Origin: Sediminispirochaeta bajacaliforniensis DSM 16054
GTDB lineage: Bacteria; Spirochaetota; Spirochaetia; DSM-16054; Sediminispirochaetaceae
Reading direction: 5' to 3'
Assembly: GCF_000378205.1 (NCBI RefSeq)
Contig: NZ_KB899411.1
Coordinates: 164,216 to 228,215 of the forward strand
Length of the DNA: 64,000 bases
The position numbers were made by a program, and so were the translations under genes. Below, in pieces: positions 17,079 through 25,463 of the stretch. The first letter of the stretch is position 1, and each line of letters begins with the position of its first letter. The notes below the pieces were generated by a model that saw only the letters and a list, made by a program, of their open reading frames with translations, was not told where the DNA came from and did no database searches.

Positions 17079-17768
17079 ATGAAACGATGGGAAGAAGAGG
17101 GTTGGCAGGAAGATGATCTGAACAAGCTAGAGCTTTCGTTTCTCCGGGATATTCTGAAGTGTAGAGAGGCAAAAGCAGTCGATGGTGCGATTGCCTATGC
17201 TTCTTATCTTAACAAGGTCGGTGTTAATTCTGATAATTACCCGATATATCTCAAGTTGTTGGCTATCAGAAATCACTGGGTTGTAGATGCTTTAGTAGGT
17301 ACTACCGATCCTGATACGTTCTTTGGAAACATTCAGGCAAATTATTATATAATTAGAGATTGTTTCCAGGCCTTTGCAGCAGTAAGACGCGGAGGGATTT
17401 ATGAAAAAAGTTTACTTGTTTATTTGGGTATGTTAAGAAGGACTTATCATAATCCTTTGGAGGGATACAGAATTTATCCCGTGACTATTTCTGATGTGAA
17501 CCATCTTGGCAAGCATTTGAATGAGGAAAAAGATCAAATGTTCGACCTGAATAAGAACATTTTATCGATTCTCGACAAGATTGCTTCCCTGCTTGATCCG
17601 GGGAATACTGAATCCATTGACGATGAACTACTTAAGGTTGCTACCCAGGCCAATAATATTCGTGGGAAATTTCTTGATATGACAAAGTCATTAAGTGAAG
17701 CGATACCTGATCTCATGCTGCAAACCGATGAATTCTCGACACAGGAAGTTCCTCCCTCAAAAAGTTGA
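17079..17768 (+). CDS. Unknown helical protein, paralogue 4
   Basis: Function unknown, 229 aa. I start it at the ATG at 17079 (ATAAGGAGAAATG site) rather than 25 codons upstream, where the frame overlaps unrelated sequence and lacks a ribosome-binding site. Conserved motifs: AVDGAIAYASYL, DNYPIYLKLL, NHWVVDALVGTTDP, GGIYEKSLLVYLGML, EGYRIYPVTISDVNHLGKHL. It deviates where the others have HPGGIY (RRGGIY) and GQDDL (DQMFDL), so it may differ in binding. Last gene before a strong terminator. Confidence 0.72.
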   Translation: MKRWEEEGWQEDDLNKLELSFLRDILKCREAKAVDGAIAYASYLNKVGVNSDNYPIYLKLLAIRNHWVVDALVGTTDPDTFFGNIQANYYIIRDCFQAFAAVRRGGIYEKSLLVYLGMLRRTYHNPLEGYRIYPVTISDVNHLGKHLNEEKDQMFDLNKNILSILDKIASLLDPGNTESIDDELLKVATQANNIRGKFLDMTKSLSEAIPDLMLQTDEFSTQEVPPSKS

Positions 17769-17786
17769 CGGCAATATCTCTTATAG

Positions 17787-17825
17787 AACGGCCTAAAGTG
17801 AAAATCTCTAGGCCGTTTGTTTTAT
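17787..17825 (+). terminator. Intrinsic terminator after the paralogue array
   Basis: A perfect 9-bp stem AACGGCCTA / TAGGCCGTT with a 13-base loop is followed by TTGTTTTAT. It lies 19 bases after the stop of paralogue 4. Confidence 0.85.
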
Positions 17826-17897
17826 CTCTTATGAACAGTTTGACGACAAAACCTGTGGTTCTTTCAAGTTCCGCAACAATAACGAGAATCAAGTCAC

Positions 17898-17943
17898 TTG
17901 AACGTTCTTTCCTTCTACCTATACTATAGGATATAGTTCAAGT
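17898..17943 (+). promoter_or_regulatory. Promoter with flanking inverted repeat before the AraC gene
   Basis: A TTGAAC box (17898-17903) and TATACT (17920-17925) with a 16-base spacer precede the AraC-type gene. ACTTGAAC (17896-17903) is repeated inverted as GTTCAAGT (17936-17943), so the two arms flank the -10 region, a layout that would suit autoregulation. The binding protein is not known. Confidence 0.5.
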
Positions 17944-17996
17944 TAAAGGCGGGAGCAAAGAAGGGAAGAGCGTCAGGTTTTCTCTGATCAATTCAT

Positions 17997-19184
17997 ATGG
18001 TGAGTAAGAAAAAAGATTTTACCAGATCATATTTTGATCTAAATTTCATGGAGTATCTCCGTGGTATTCGACCGGGAGTTTTCAATATTTTTGAAAAAGA
18101 TTGCTCTGATTTCTTGGGTTTCAGCGGAGAGTATTATACCTGCTGCGTTATAGAAATAAAATGCAGAATGGAGACTCCCACGGCTCTTGAAAACATAACT
18201 ATACATGTAAAAGACCTGAAAAAGGCGATTAGGAGTACATTAGAAGAAAGGTTTAGCGTCTATACCATGGAGCTCAGCAGTACCATCCTTGTTTACATCG
18301 TTAATTTATATGATAAAGATGATAAAAGGGTGCTGACAGACATACTCCGTCTTTGGGGAGTTAATACTACCGACATTGAATTGACAATAGGGATAGGAAG
18401 AGTTCGTCACCACATCAATAACATCTGGAAATCATATAGTGATGCAATGACCGCAATTGGCAATAGAAAGAGTGAGGCCGCTTATCAGGTTGTTGATTCT
18501 GATGACATAACGATTTCATATAATATTCTTTATACGTTTGACCAGGAAAAAAAGATACTCAACTACCTAAGAACGAATGACTTTAAAAGCATTAATAAAA
18601 TCTTTATAGAAATTATTGATGAAAACAGAAGAGTTTTTTTGTCGCATAAGCATATGAATATTCTGTTTATGCAGTTATTCAGTACAGCAATTCGCTATGC
18701 GGCAGAGAATGGACTTGATATGAAAAAAGTCTCAACAGAAACTGAACAGGAATTGTTTAATACTGACAATACCGCTATATGCGACTATGACTTGAAACTT
18801 ATCTGTCTTTTGGACTTTTATTTCAGGGTGATGGAAATTACAGGCCAGAATAGAGCATGTCAAAATAAGGTTCTGGTTGAGCACATCATAAAATATGTGA
18901 AGGACAATTATTGCAACGGATTATATATGGAGAAGGTAGCATCTCATATGGATCTCTCTTCCAAATATATCTCAAGAATTTTTAAACAGAGGATGGGCAT
19001 TTCGCTTGTTGATTACATCAGTCTGGTGCAGATCGACAAGTCAAAAGAGCTTCTTCTTGATACAAATAAAACAATAGATGAGATAGCCGGCAGCGTAGGC
19101 ATTAATAGCCGGGTTACCTTTTACCGGTTATTCAAAAAACATGAGGGTATTAGTCCCAGCTCATTTAGAAGAGCAACTCCATAA
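17997..19184 (+). CDS. AraC-family transcriptional regulator
   Basis: DNA-binding regulator. The C-terminal 100 residues form the double helix-turn-helix of AraC/XylS proteins: MEKVASHMDLSSKYISRIFK for the first helix-turn-helix and TIDEIAGSVGINSRVTFYRL for the second, ending in KKHEGISPSSFR. The N-terminal about 290 residues are a sensing region; IELTIGIGRVRHHINNIWKS followed by SYSDAM-type residues resembles the degenerate cyclase-like domain seen in CdaR-type and YesN-like regulators. It lies directly upstream of, and in the same direction as, the double-FMN flavoprotein at 19313, which is its likely target. No clear Shine-Dalgarno precedes the ATG. Confidence 0.85.
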   Translation: MVSKKKDFTRSYFDLNFMEYLRGIRPGVFNIFEKDCSDFLGFSGEYYTCCVIEIKCRMETPTALENITIHVKDLKKAIRSTLEERFSVYTMELSSTILVYIVNLYDKDDKRVLTDILRLWGVNTTDIELTIGIGRVRHHINNIWKSYSDAMTAIGNRKSEAAYQVVDSDDITISYNILYTFDQEKKILNYLRTNDFKSINKIFIEIIDENRRVFLSHKHMNILFMQLFSTAIRYAAENGLDMKKVSTETEQELFNTDNTAICDYDLKLICLLDFYFRVMEITGQNRACQNKVLVEHIIKYVKDNYCNGLYMEKVASHMDLSSKYISRIFKQRMGISLVDYISLVQIDKSKELLLDTNKTIDEIAGSVGINSRVTFYRLFKKHEGISPSSFRRATP

Positions 19185-19312
19185 AAACCTGAGTAGTAAA
19201 AGTGAAACCGAAACAGCAATATTGAAACACCTCTTTTTTCCGTCGATTGCTATAATGGGTAATAAATTATCAATACAGGTATTCAGACTCAAAAAGGAGA
19301 AGTGTACTAACA

Positions 19313-21529
19313 ATGAGAAAGGGCTATGCTTTTTTGATACCGGCAATAGCTGCCATGTTGCTTTTTACCGGATGTCATGCATCAAATTTGAGTTTTACTG
19401 CAGGCTCGTATATCGGAACGGCCCAGGGTAAAAACGGACAGATCAAAGTAGAGGTGTCTGTTGATGAGGATTCAATTAACAGCATAAAAATAGTTGAAAA
19501 TCATGAGACAGAAGGTCTTGCAGACACTGCTCTGAAGCTGATTCCAGCTGAGATTATTAAGAACCAGAGTTTGGCTGTGGATACGGTGTCCGGCGCGACT
19601 ATTGTCAGCGATGCAATAAAGGAAGCGGTCAAAAACGCTCTGGAGCCATCGGGTGTAGATTTAAAACGGCTCTCAGAAACACATTCCGAAGCACATAAAG
19701 AAAAGGGTTCAGCACAGAAGACACCAATGACACCCGGAGTTTACACTGGAAGTGCATACGGGAAATGGGCCAAGGGAAGCAATGAAGGTGCCCGTTTCGG
19801 TTCGCCCAAGGTAATACAACCGATAACAGTTGATGTAAAGCTTGATGAAGATTCGATCCTTGATGTTACCGTCACAAACTGTGATGATACTCCTGGATTC
19901 AAGGAACCGGCAATAGAACGCATGCAGAAGGATATTGTTGAAAAACAAAGCATCGCTGTTGATGTTGTTTCCGGATGCACCATGACCTGCCGGGGTATTA
20001 TTTCTGCGGTTACCCAGGCCATGGAGCAAGCAGGCGCCGACCTTACGGATTTTAATGCAAAAACCGAAAAACGTAATTCCACTGAGGAATACACGGCTGA
20101 TGTTGTTATAGCAGGAGGCGGTACGGCGGGAACTGCCGCTGCACTTGCGGCCATAGAAAAAGGCGCCAATGTTGTCATTGTAGAAAAGACAGGAAAAATC
20201 GGGGGTATGGGAGTCTGTTCCACGGGGTTTATCGGGGTTGAAAGCTCCTTTACAAAGGCTGCCGGTTCAAAGGTGACAGTCGATGAGGTTTTCAAGGAAA
20301 TGATGGAATACTCGGACTGGACCGCAAACCCCTTGATAGTCAAAACCATCCTTGAAAAATCAGGAGATACCGCGGATTGGTTAGCTGCTCATGGGTACAA
20401 GTTAAAGATAGGTGGATACGGATATACCCACGATACCGGAAAAGGTACACAGAAAATGCAGGACCTTTACGACAATTATATCCTTCCGGCAGGCGCAAAG
20501 CTACTTCTTGAAACCTCCGCTACAGAGCTGCTCATGGACGGAGCCAGGGTCACAGGGCTCAAGGCTGTAAAAAAGGATGGAACCGTTGTAATAGTACATG
20601 CCGATGCCGTTATCATTGCCACCGGAGGTTTTGGAGGAAACCCCGAAATGCTTGAAAGGTATACAGGCAGTTCCAACTATTATCTTTCAGGACTATCTGC
20701 CAGCACCGGCGACGGGTTGAACATGGCCCTTTCTGCCGGAGCAATGATGAACGAAGAAATTTTTCCTCACCTGACGGAATTTGCTGCCAGCACCACCTTG
20801 GATTACAACAGTTACTTCATGAAGTATTTGAATTACGGAGGCCTCCTGCAAGTAAATATCGAAGGTAAACGGTTTATGGATGAGGGACTTTGTGCTGAGC
20901 AGCCTCTTGCAAAGGGAGCTTCGGCAATAAGGACCGCAGGCTCTTTTTATGTCATATTTGATCAAGCCACCCTTGATACCCTGCATACCCAGGGGTTTCC
21001 GGGATTGTTTCCAAAAGAAACCACCGAAGTGCTCAAGAAAACGATCTTGTGGAGAGGCAGGGCTCTGGTCCCCTTTACCTCCATCATGGATGAGATGCAG
21101 AGAGCCATGGATGCACATATTGCATGTAAGGGCAACAGCATCGAAGAACTGGAATCCCAGATGGGAGTTGAGAAAGATGTCCTTGTCAATACGGTAGCAA
21201 GGTACAAGCAAATGGTTGATCAAAAGCAGGATGATGATTTTTACAAGAATCCTGTATGGCTTACCCAGACAATTAATGAAGGCCCCTATTACGCTGTTCG
21301 TATGGAGCCTGCCATATTCGGAACAAGCGGCGGAATAAAAGTTAATGAACAATTCCAGGTTGTCAACAAAGACTTGCAGCCGATAGCAGGATTATATGCG
21401 GCAGGACAGGATACCGGAGGCTTCATGGGTTACCCCTACTACGATATCCCGGGCTGCACAATGGGGTATTCTTACAATTCAGGAAGAATAGCCGGTGAAC
21501 ATGCCGTTGATTATTCAAACAAGGACTAA
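19313..21529 (+). CDS. Secreted flavoprotein reductase lipoprotein with two FMN_bind domains
   Basis: Predicted envelope-anchored oxidoreductase. A signal peptide ends in the lipobox LLFTGC (Cys21). Two FMN_bind domains follow, each with the ApbE-type flavinylation motif: DTVSGAT (Thr96) and DVVSGCT (Thr223), so two covalent FMN groups are expected. A fumarate-reductase-type FAD domain starts near residue 262 with DVVIAGGGTAGTAAAL. The fumarate-reductase catalytic pieces are not conserved: the segment after GKRFMDE lacks Arg and the usual HHTMGG reads GTSGGI, so the acceptor is probably not fumarate. AAAAGGAGAA precedes the ATG. At 738 aa it is the longest of six paralogues in the window. An AraC regulator lies just upstream. 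Confidence 0.85.
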   Translation: MRKGYAFLIPAIAAMLLFTGCHASNLSFTAGSYIGTAQGKNGQIKVEVSVDEDSINSIKIVENHETEGLADTALKLIPAEIIKNQSLAVDTVSGATIVSDAIKEAVKNALEPSGVDLKRLSETHSEAHKEKGSAQKTPMTPGVYTGSAYGKWAKGSNEGARFGSPKVIQPITVDVKLDEDSILDVTVTNCDDTPGFKEPAIERMQKDIVEKQSIAVDVVSGCTMTCRGIISAVTQAMEQAGADLTDFNAKTEKRNSTEEYTADVVIAGGGTAGTAAALAAIEKGANVVIVEKTGKIGGMGVCSTGFIGVESSFTKAAGSKVTVDEVFKEMMEYSDWTANPLIVKTILEKSGDTADWLAAHGYKLKIGGYGYTHDTGKGTQKMQDLYDNYILPAGAKLLLETSATELLMDGARVTGLKAVKKDGTVVIVHADAVIIATGGFGGNPEMLERYTGSSNYYLSGLSASTGDGLNMALSAGAMMNEEIFPHLTEFAASTTLDYNSYFMKYLNYGGLLQVNIEGKRFMDEGLCAEQPLAKGASAIRTAGSFYVIFDQATLDTLHTQGFPGLFPKETTEVLKKTILWRGRALVPFTSIMDEMQRAMDAHIACKGNSIEELESQMGVEKDVLVNTVARYKQMVDQKQDDDFYKNPVWLTQTINEGPYYAVRMEPAIFGTSGGIKVNEQFQVVNKDLQPIAGLYAAGQDTGGFMGYPYYDIPGCTMGYSYNSGRIAGEHAVDYSNKD

Positions 21530-21544
21530 CGTTACATAAAGATA

Positions 21545-21611
21545 GTGTCCGGAATCGTGGTGATTTTCGTGACCGGCCCCACGCTGGAAGATTGACGCTC
21601 TTCCAGCGTGG
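21545..21611. repeat. Insertion-element-end-like motif next to a 13-bp stem-loop
   Basis: GTGTCCGGAATCGTGGTG (21545-21562) matches 17 of 18 bases of the right-end repeat of the small element at 34338-34482 read on the other strand. Immediately beyond it lies a perfect 13-bp hairpin, CCACGCTGGAAGA / TCTTCCAGCGTGG (21579-21611), with a 7-base loop and no T-run. It is probably a decayed mobile-element end, and the hairpin may also end transcription of the converging genes weakly. Confidence 0.45.
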
Positions 21612-21694
21612 CCGTGAATATGTATCTCCCGCAGCTTCCAGCCACTCCGGCTCATCGGCTGATCCAGAGAAAATTAAGCATACTTCTCAGGCGC

Positions 21695-23113
21695 TTATAG
21701 CAAAGCCGCAAGGTTTTTGACTCCTTCTTCGATTTCCGGCGTAATGGGTGAGGCAAAAGTGATTCGCATACAATTGCCGTAACGCTCTTCCGGAGAGAAC
21801 GCCTTTCCCGGAACAATACTGATTCCCAAGTCGATGGCCTTTTCAAAAAGAGCCAACGTATCGTTGCCCTGAGGTAGCTCGACCCAGAGATAATAGCCCC
21901 CTTTGGGCTGGGAAATTGCGGTACCTTCGGGCAAATAGCGATGCAAAAGGGCCGACATCTCCCTGGCCTGGCGGGACATGGTTTTTTGCAGCCGCACCAG
22001 ATGCCGCTCATAACCAGGAGTGGCCAGGTAGCGTGCCAGGACCTTCTGTGACAAGCCGCTGTTGCCTAATGTGAGGGACATCTTTAAATTTCGGCATCGA
22101 CGGAGATAGGCCCCTCCGATAAGCCAGCCGGATCTCATGGCTGGGGAAAGTGTTTTTGAGAAAGAGGCACAATAGATCACCCTGCCGGAGCTATCGAAAC
22201 TTTTCAGACATCGATCCTGTGCATGATGAAATGAGCAGTCATGATAAACATCGTCTTCGATAAGTACGGTTTCAAAGCGTTCGACCAATTCCACAACCCG
22301 CTTTTCGGCCGCCTCATCCATCACAAAACCAAGGGGATTTTGATAGAGGGCCGTCAAGACCACGGCTTTGACATCCTCGTTGCACAGCACCTCTTCCAAA
22401 CGGCCAAGATCCATCCCTGTTTCGGGGGAGGTCGGCACGGTGATGATACGCCGCTTCAGCTCCTTGAGCATTCCAATCGTCCCCATAAAGATCGGACATT
22501 CCAAGACAATCACATCACCCGGTGAGGAGCAGGACTGTATTGCCAGGGAAAGGGCTTCCGTGCATCCGTTTGTCAGTAAGATCTCTTCAGGATTCACTAT
22601 GACTCCGCGGAGCTTCATGATCTTTGCTATTTCCTCACGAAGAGCGGGATCTCCCAGCTCATCGGTATATTCAATCAGGCATTCAGGCTGCTCCTTCAAA
22701 AGGGTATGAAATTCCCGTTTCAAAGCGGGCAAAGGCAAATAGGAGGAATCCGGCAAGCCCGCGCCAAGAGGCAGGACAGTGTGATCGTTGCTGGCCTCCA
22801 CAATCCTTCCGAGAATGCTCACCGGCTTGGCCTCCCTGGATTTGAGGGAAAAGGATTCCTTTTCCGGCGCAGGCAGCGGGGCGGAGGAACAATTTGCCGC
22901 GAAAAATCCCGATTTTTCCACGGAATAGATACGCCCCTGAGCTTCCAGAATCTCATAGGCCTGCATCACCACCGAAAGAGAACAGCGATAACGACGGCTC
23001 ATAAGTCGCAAGGACGGTAGTTTTTCCTCCCGGGCGATCACACCCTCATCAAGGGCCTCTGAAATTTGGCGGACGATCTTTTCGTAGAGGAATTCGCCAT
23101 CAGATAAAACCAT
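21695..23113 (-). CDS. MocR/PdxR-type regulator (GntR HTH fused to aminotransferase domain)
   Basis: Transcription factor with an N-terminal winged helix (about 8-75: LYEKIVRQISEALDEG, LPSLRLMSRRYRCSLSVVMQAYEIL) and a C-terminal class I aminotransferase fold from about 110. The PLP-binding Lys is in CASFSKTLSPAMRSGWL, and the substrate Arg region near the end (CMRITFA) is present. At 472 aa it is normal for MocR proteins, which sense PLP or an amino-acid adduct. It is divergent from a LysE-type exporter, and a 10-bp inverted repeat overlaps its start codon. It probably controls itself and the exporter in response to an amino acid or vitamin B6 form. Confidence 0.9.
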   Translation of the reverse strand: MVLSDGEFLYEKIVRQISEALDEGVIAREEKLPSLRLMSRRYRCSLSVVMQAYEILEAQGRIYSVEKSGFFAANCSSAPLPAPEKESFSLKSREAKPVSILGRIVEASNDHTVLPLGAGLPDSSYLPLPALKREFHTLLKEQPECLIEYTDELGDPALREEIAKIMKLRGVIVNPEEILLTNGCTEALSLAIQSCSSPGDVIVLECPIFMGTIGMLKELKRRIITVPTSPETGMDLGRLEEVLCNEDVKAVVLTALYQNPLGFVMDEAAEKRVVELVERFETVLIEDDVYHDCSFHHAQDRCLKSFDSSGRVIYCASFSKTLSPAMRSGWLIGGAYLRRCRNLKMSLTLGNSGLSQKVLARYLATPGYERHLVRLQKTMSRQAREMSALLHRYLPEGTAISQPKGGYYLWVELPQGNDTLALFEKAIDLGISIVPGKAFSPEERYGNCMRITFASPITPEIEEGVKNLAALL

Positions 23114-23136
23114 AACAGAAAGCTAATCTGTTATGG
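23110..23136. promoter_or_regulatory. Inverted-repeat operator candidate between mocR and lysE
   Basis: CCATAACAGA and TCTGTTATGG form a perfect 10-bp inverted repeat with a 7-base centre. It covers the start codon of the MocR gene and lies ahead of the divergent LysE gene. A partial half-site (TCTGTTCTGTTTTG) follows at about 23158. The repeat fits a MocR autoregulatory site. Confidence 0.6.
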
Positions 23137-23217
23137 TACGATTGTCAAGTTTCTGCATCTGTTCTGTTTTGTCACGTTTTTACATACTCACGCATAAGAA
23201 ACGCCAGGAGGTATCTT

Positions 23218-23814
23218 ATGCAGTCCATCTTCATGCCGCTCATCCTTTTCACCCTTTCCATGACCATCACCCCAGGCCCGAACAACATGCTCCTCACGGT
23301 ATCCGGTGCACAGTTCGGTTACAGGAGAAATCTACCGCTGATTATCGGCATCGTTTTGGGACTATTGAGCCAGCTTGTCCTAAGCGCAATGGGGCTGGGT
23401 TTGCTTTTTCAAGAATTCCCGGTAATCCAAAACATCTTGAAAATCATCGGAACTCTCTATCTTTTATACCTGGCCTTCCACATTGCGTTTCAAAACCGTA
23501 AAAGCAGGGAAAAAAAGCGCGCTCAAAACCCCCTGAATGTGTTCCAGGGAATAGCGCTGCAGTATCTTAACCCCAAGATATACGTTACGACGATAACGGC
23601 CATAAGTGTGTATACGCTGGAAGGAGAGCAGTATCTCCCCTCCGTACTGCTGATTACCGGATGCTTCCTGGTCATAACACCCCTTTCCGTATCGGTATGG
23701 GCCGCCTTCGGATCGTTTTTAAACCGATGGATGGGGGATGAGAAAGGGGCTAAGGGGATTCGCTATTTTCTGGGCGGCCTGACGGCCGCATCGGTTGTCT
23801 TCATCATTCTGTGA
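23218..23814 (+). CDS. LysE/RhtB-family amino-acid exporter
   Basis: Inner-membrane efflux protein of 198 aa with about six hydrophobic segments. It carries the LysE/RhtB signature TPGPNNMLL near residue 19, and the GAQFGYRRNLP and GTLYLLYLAF segments typical of the family. It probably exports an amino acid or related compound, but the substrate cannot be read. CCAGGAGGTATCTT precedes the ATG. It is divergent from the MocR regulator, the usual arrangement for such pairs, and its stop touches the stop of the convergent C39-like gene. Confidence 0.9.
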   Translation: MQSIFMPLILFTLSMTITPGPNNMLLTVSGAQFGYRRNLPLIIGIVLGLLSQLVLSAMGLGLLFQEFPVIQNILKIIGTLYLLYLAFHIAFQNRKSREKKRAQNPLNVFQGIALQYLNPKIYVTTITAISVYTLEGEQYLPSVLLITGCFLVITPLSVSVWAAFGSFLNRWMGDEKGAKGIRYFLGGLTAASVVFIIL

Positions 23815-23815
23815 C

Positions 23816-24457
23816 TTATTCTGTGAGACTGCGGGGATATAAAACCCGTATCCCGTAGAGATTGCGGGCCGCCCCCGAACCCCATGTGTCACTGATGTTG
23901 TAGACCTCGCCGAAGGAGTGCTCATCCGGCAATTCCGGGTCGTTCATGATAAAGCCCTTCTCATCATAGCCCGTCAGCACGACATAGTGAGGAGCCCCTT
24001 TATAGACGACCTCGGCGATAACCGGAATGCCATGATCAAGATAATACCTCGTCAGGATGATATCGGCAGGAAGGGCTTTCCAGTCGAAGCGGGTATAAAC
24101 CCAGCCATCCCCGTAGGCTGTAAGGGCCGGCCAATTCAAAACGGCCTGCCCCACATTACCAACAATATCCCTGTCAACTTCAAAACCGTCGTGCGTCTGA
24201 AGCCAGCGGTTCATCACCGAGGGATTATTCTCCTCCCCGGTAAAATACGAAACAACCATGGCTATACAGGTTAGGGCGCAGCCGTGGCTGCGGATGGTAA
24301 CCCACGAGTCTATACCCAGCTTTTCATCGGCCCAGGGAGCCTCCTTGCCCTGGGTATAGGAGGGCACATCGATTGAGAGCCCCTCCGCCGAAAGCCCCTG
24401 GGCCAAAAGCACCAAAAGTAGTGAAAGGAGGGAAAAGATTGTAATAGATTTTCGCAT
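23816..24457 (-). CDS. Secreted C39-like peptidase domain protein
   Basis: Exported protein of 213 aa with a signal peptide (residues 1-24, cleavage near LSA-EG). The mature part is a papain-like C39_2 domain: VPSYTQG at the start, Cys in SHGCALTCIAMV (about residue 61), His in GAPHYVVLTGYD (about 157) and Asp in FIMNDPEL. The Cys/His/Asp set is intact, so it could be an active cysteine peptidase or amidase. No export ABC transporter or peptide precursor is adjacent, so it is not evidently a bacteriocin leader peptidase. Likely acts in the periplasm or outside the cell. Confidence 0.8.
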   Translation of the reverse strand: MRKSITIFSLLSLLLVLLAQGLSAEGLSIDVPSYTQGKEAPWADEKLGIDSWVTIRSHGCALTCIAMVVSYFTGEENNPSVMNRWLQTHDGFEVDRDIVGNVGQAVLNWPALTAYGDGWVYTRFDWKALPADIILTRYYLDHGIPVIAEVVYKGAPHYVVLTGYDEKGFIMNDPELPDEHSFGEVYNISDTWGSGAARNLYGIRVLYPRSLTE

Positions 24458-24581
24458 GGCTCTCCGTTATGTCGTTTCTCTTGTGTCTGTTGTTAATAGA
24501 AATATAGCGCATATCGTTCGATTGAAGCATATTTCGGATATATTTTATAATAGCGTCGATAATCATTCATTGGAGTAAACC

Positions 24582-25388
24582 TTGAAACGGTACAATATCA
24601 GCGAGGTCGCGAAAATCCTAAATGTTTCGAGCGGTCTGCTACGGTACTATGAAAGCATCGGCCTCATTACTCCCCTCCGTGACGGAAATGGCTACCGCAA
24701 TTATGATATAGCGGATATCGATATGCTTTTGGGCATTAGACGTTTCAGAAATATCGGCTTTCCGCTCGACGATATCGATATGCTCATCGACAGCGGAACG
24801 TACCAGGAGGTTAAAGACGCTTTTTCACATCGAATAGATGAAATTGAGAAAGAAATAGCCTGGAAGACCATGCTTCTTGAATCGGTCAGATCAATACGTT
24901 CAGAGATCGACGGACTTGAACAAACAAGCGGAGTTTATTCCGAGATAGTGAGCCCCGACGTTGTAAGGATTGAATCCAGGAAAAACGATTCTTTCTTTCT
25001 GGATATAGTTAATCCGGAAACGATGAAATGGGTCAACTGTATGCCAATGGTCGCCATCTCTCCCCTATTCTCCCTTGATGCAATCCTAAACGGTGAAAAA
25101 GAGGTTAGTTTCGGCTTCGTTGTTCCGTATGAATTATCACTACGTCTCGGACTCAACGTAACCAGGGGGGCGGTTCATGTCCCATCTGCTCCATGCGTAA
25201 GCACGGTAATTCATAGTCTCGGGCATGAGCGAATCCATTCCGCCATGCTTCGGGATGCCCTGGATTATATTAAAGAACATGGAATGGAGCCTATCAGCGA
25301 TCCATGGGGAATTACGATAGGGAATTACAATGAGCACGGAGAGCATAAAAGGTTTCACAGGATTTTCTTTCCGGTATTGAAAAAATAA
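24582..25388 (+). CDS. MerR-family regulator (TTG start)
   Basis: The N-terminal winged helix is clear: YNISEVAKILNVSSGLLRYYESIG, then RDGNGYRNYDIADIDML and a coiled dimerisation helix to about 115. The C-terminal about 150 residues form an effector domain I cannot assign. The start is TTG at 24582 with TTGGAG upstream; no better start exists. It is followed after 75 bases by a flavoprotein gene whose promoter has the 19-bp spacer and centred dyad that MerR proteins act on, so that gene is the probable target. A second MerR of similar length (45078-45893) sits in the same relation to another flavoprotein gene. Confidence 0.87.
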   Translation: MKRYNISEVAKILNVSSGLLRYYESIGLITPLRDGNGYRNYDIADIDMLLGIRRFRNIGFPLDDIDMLIDSGTYQEVKDAFSHRIDEIEKEIAWKTMLLESVRSIRSEIDGLEQTSGVYSEIVSPDVVRIESRKNDSFFLDIVNPETMKWVNCMPMVAISPLFSLDAILNGEKEVSFGFVVPYELSLRLGLNVTRGAVHVPSAPCVSTVIHSLGHERIHSAMLRDALDYIKEHGMEPISDPWGITIGNYNEHGEHKRFHRIFFPVLKK

Positions 25389-25403
25389 TTTTTTATCTAA
25401 TTC

Positions 25404-25434
25404 TTGACTCTACAACGATTGTAAGGGGTACGCT
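25404..25434 (+). promoter_or_regulatory. MerR-type promoter with 19-bp spacer and dyad
   Basis: TTGACT (25404-25409) and TACGCT (25429-25434) are 19 bases apart, longer than the usual 17. The spacer contains the dyad TACAACGATTGTA (25411-25423). This is the architecture activated by MerR regulators. It lies between the MerR gene and the flavoprotein gene at 25464, on the same strand. Confidence 0.72.
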
Positions 25435-25463
25435 TCTTCCTGAAGATTACAGGAGGAGAAAAA

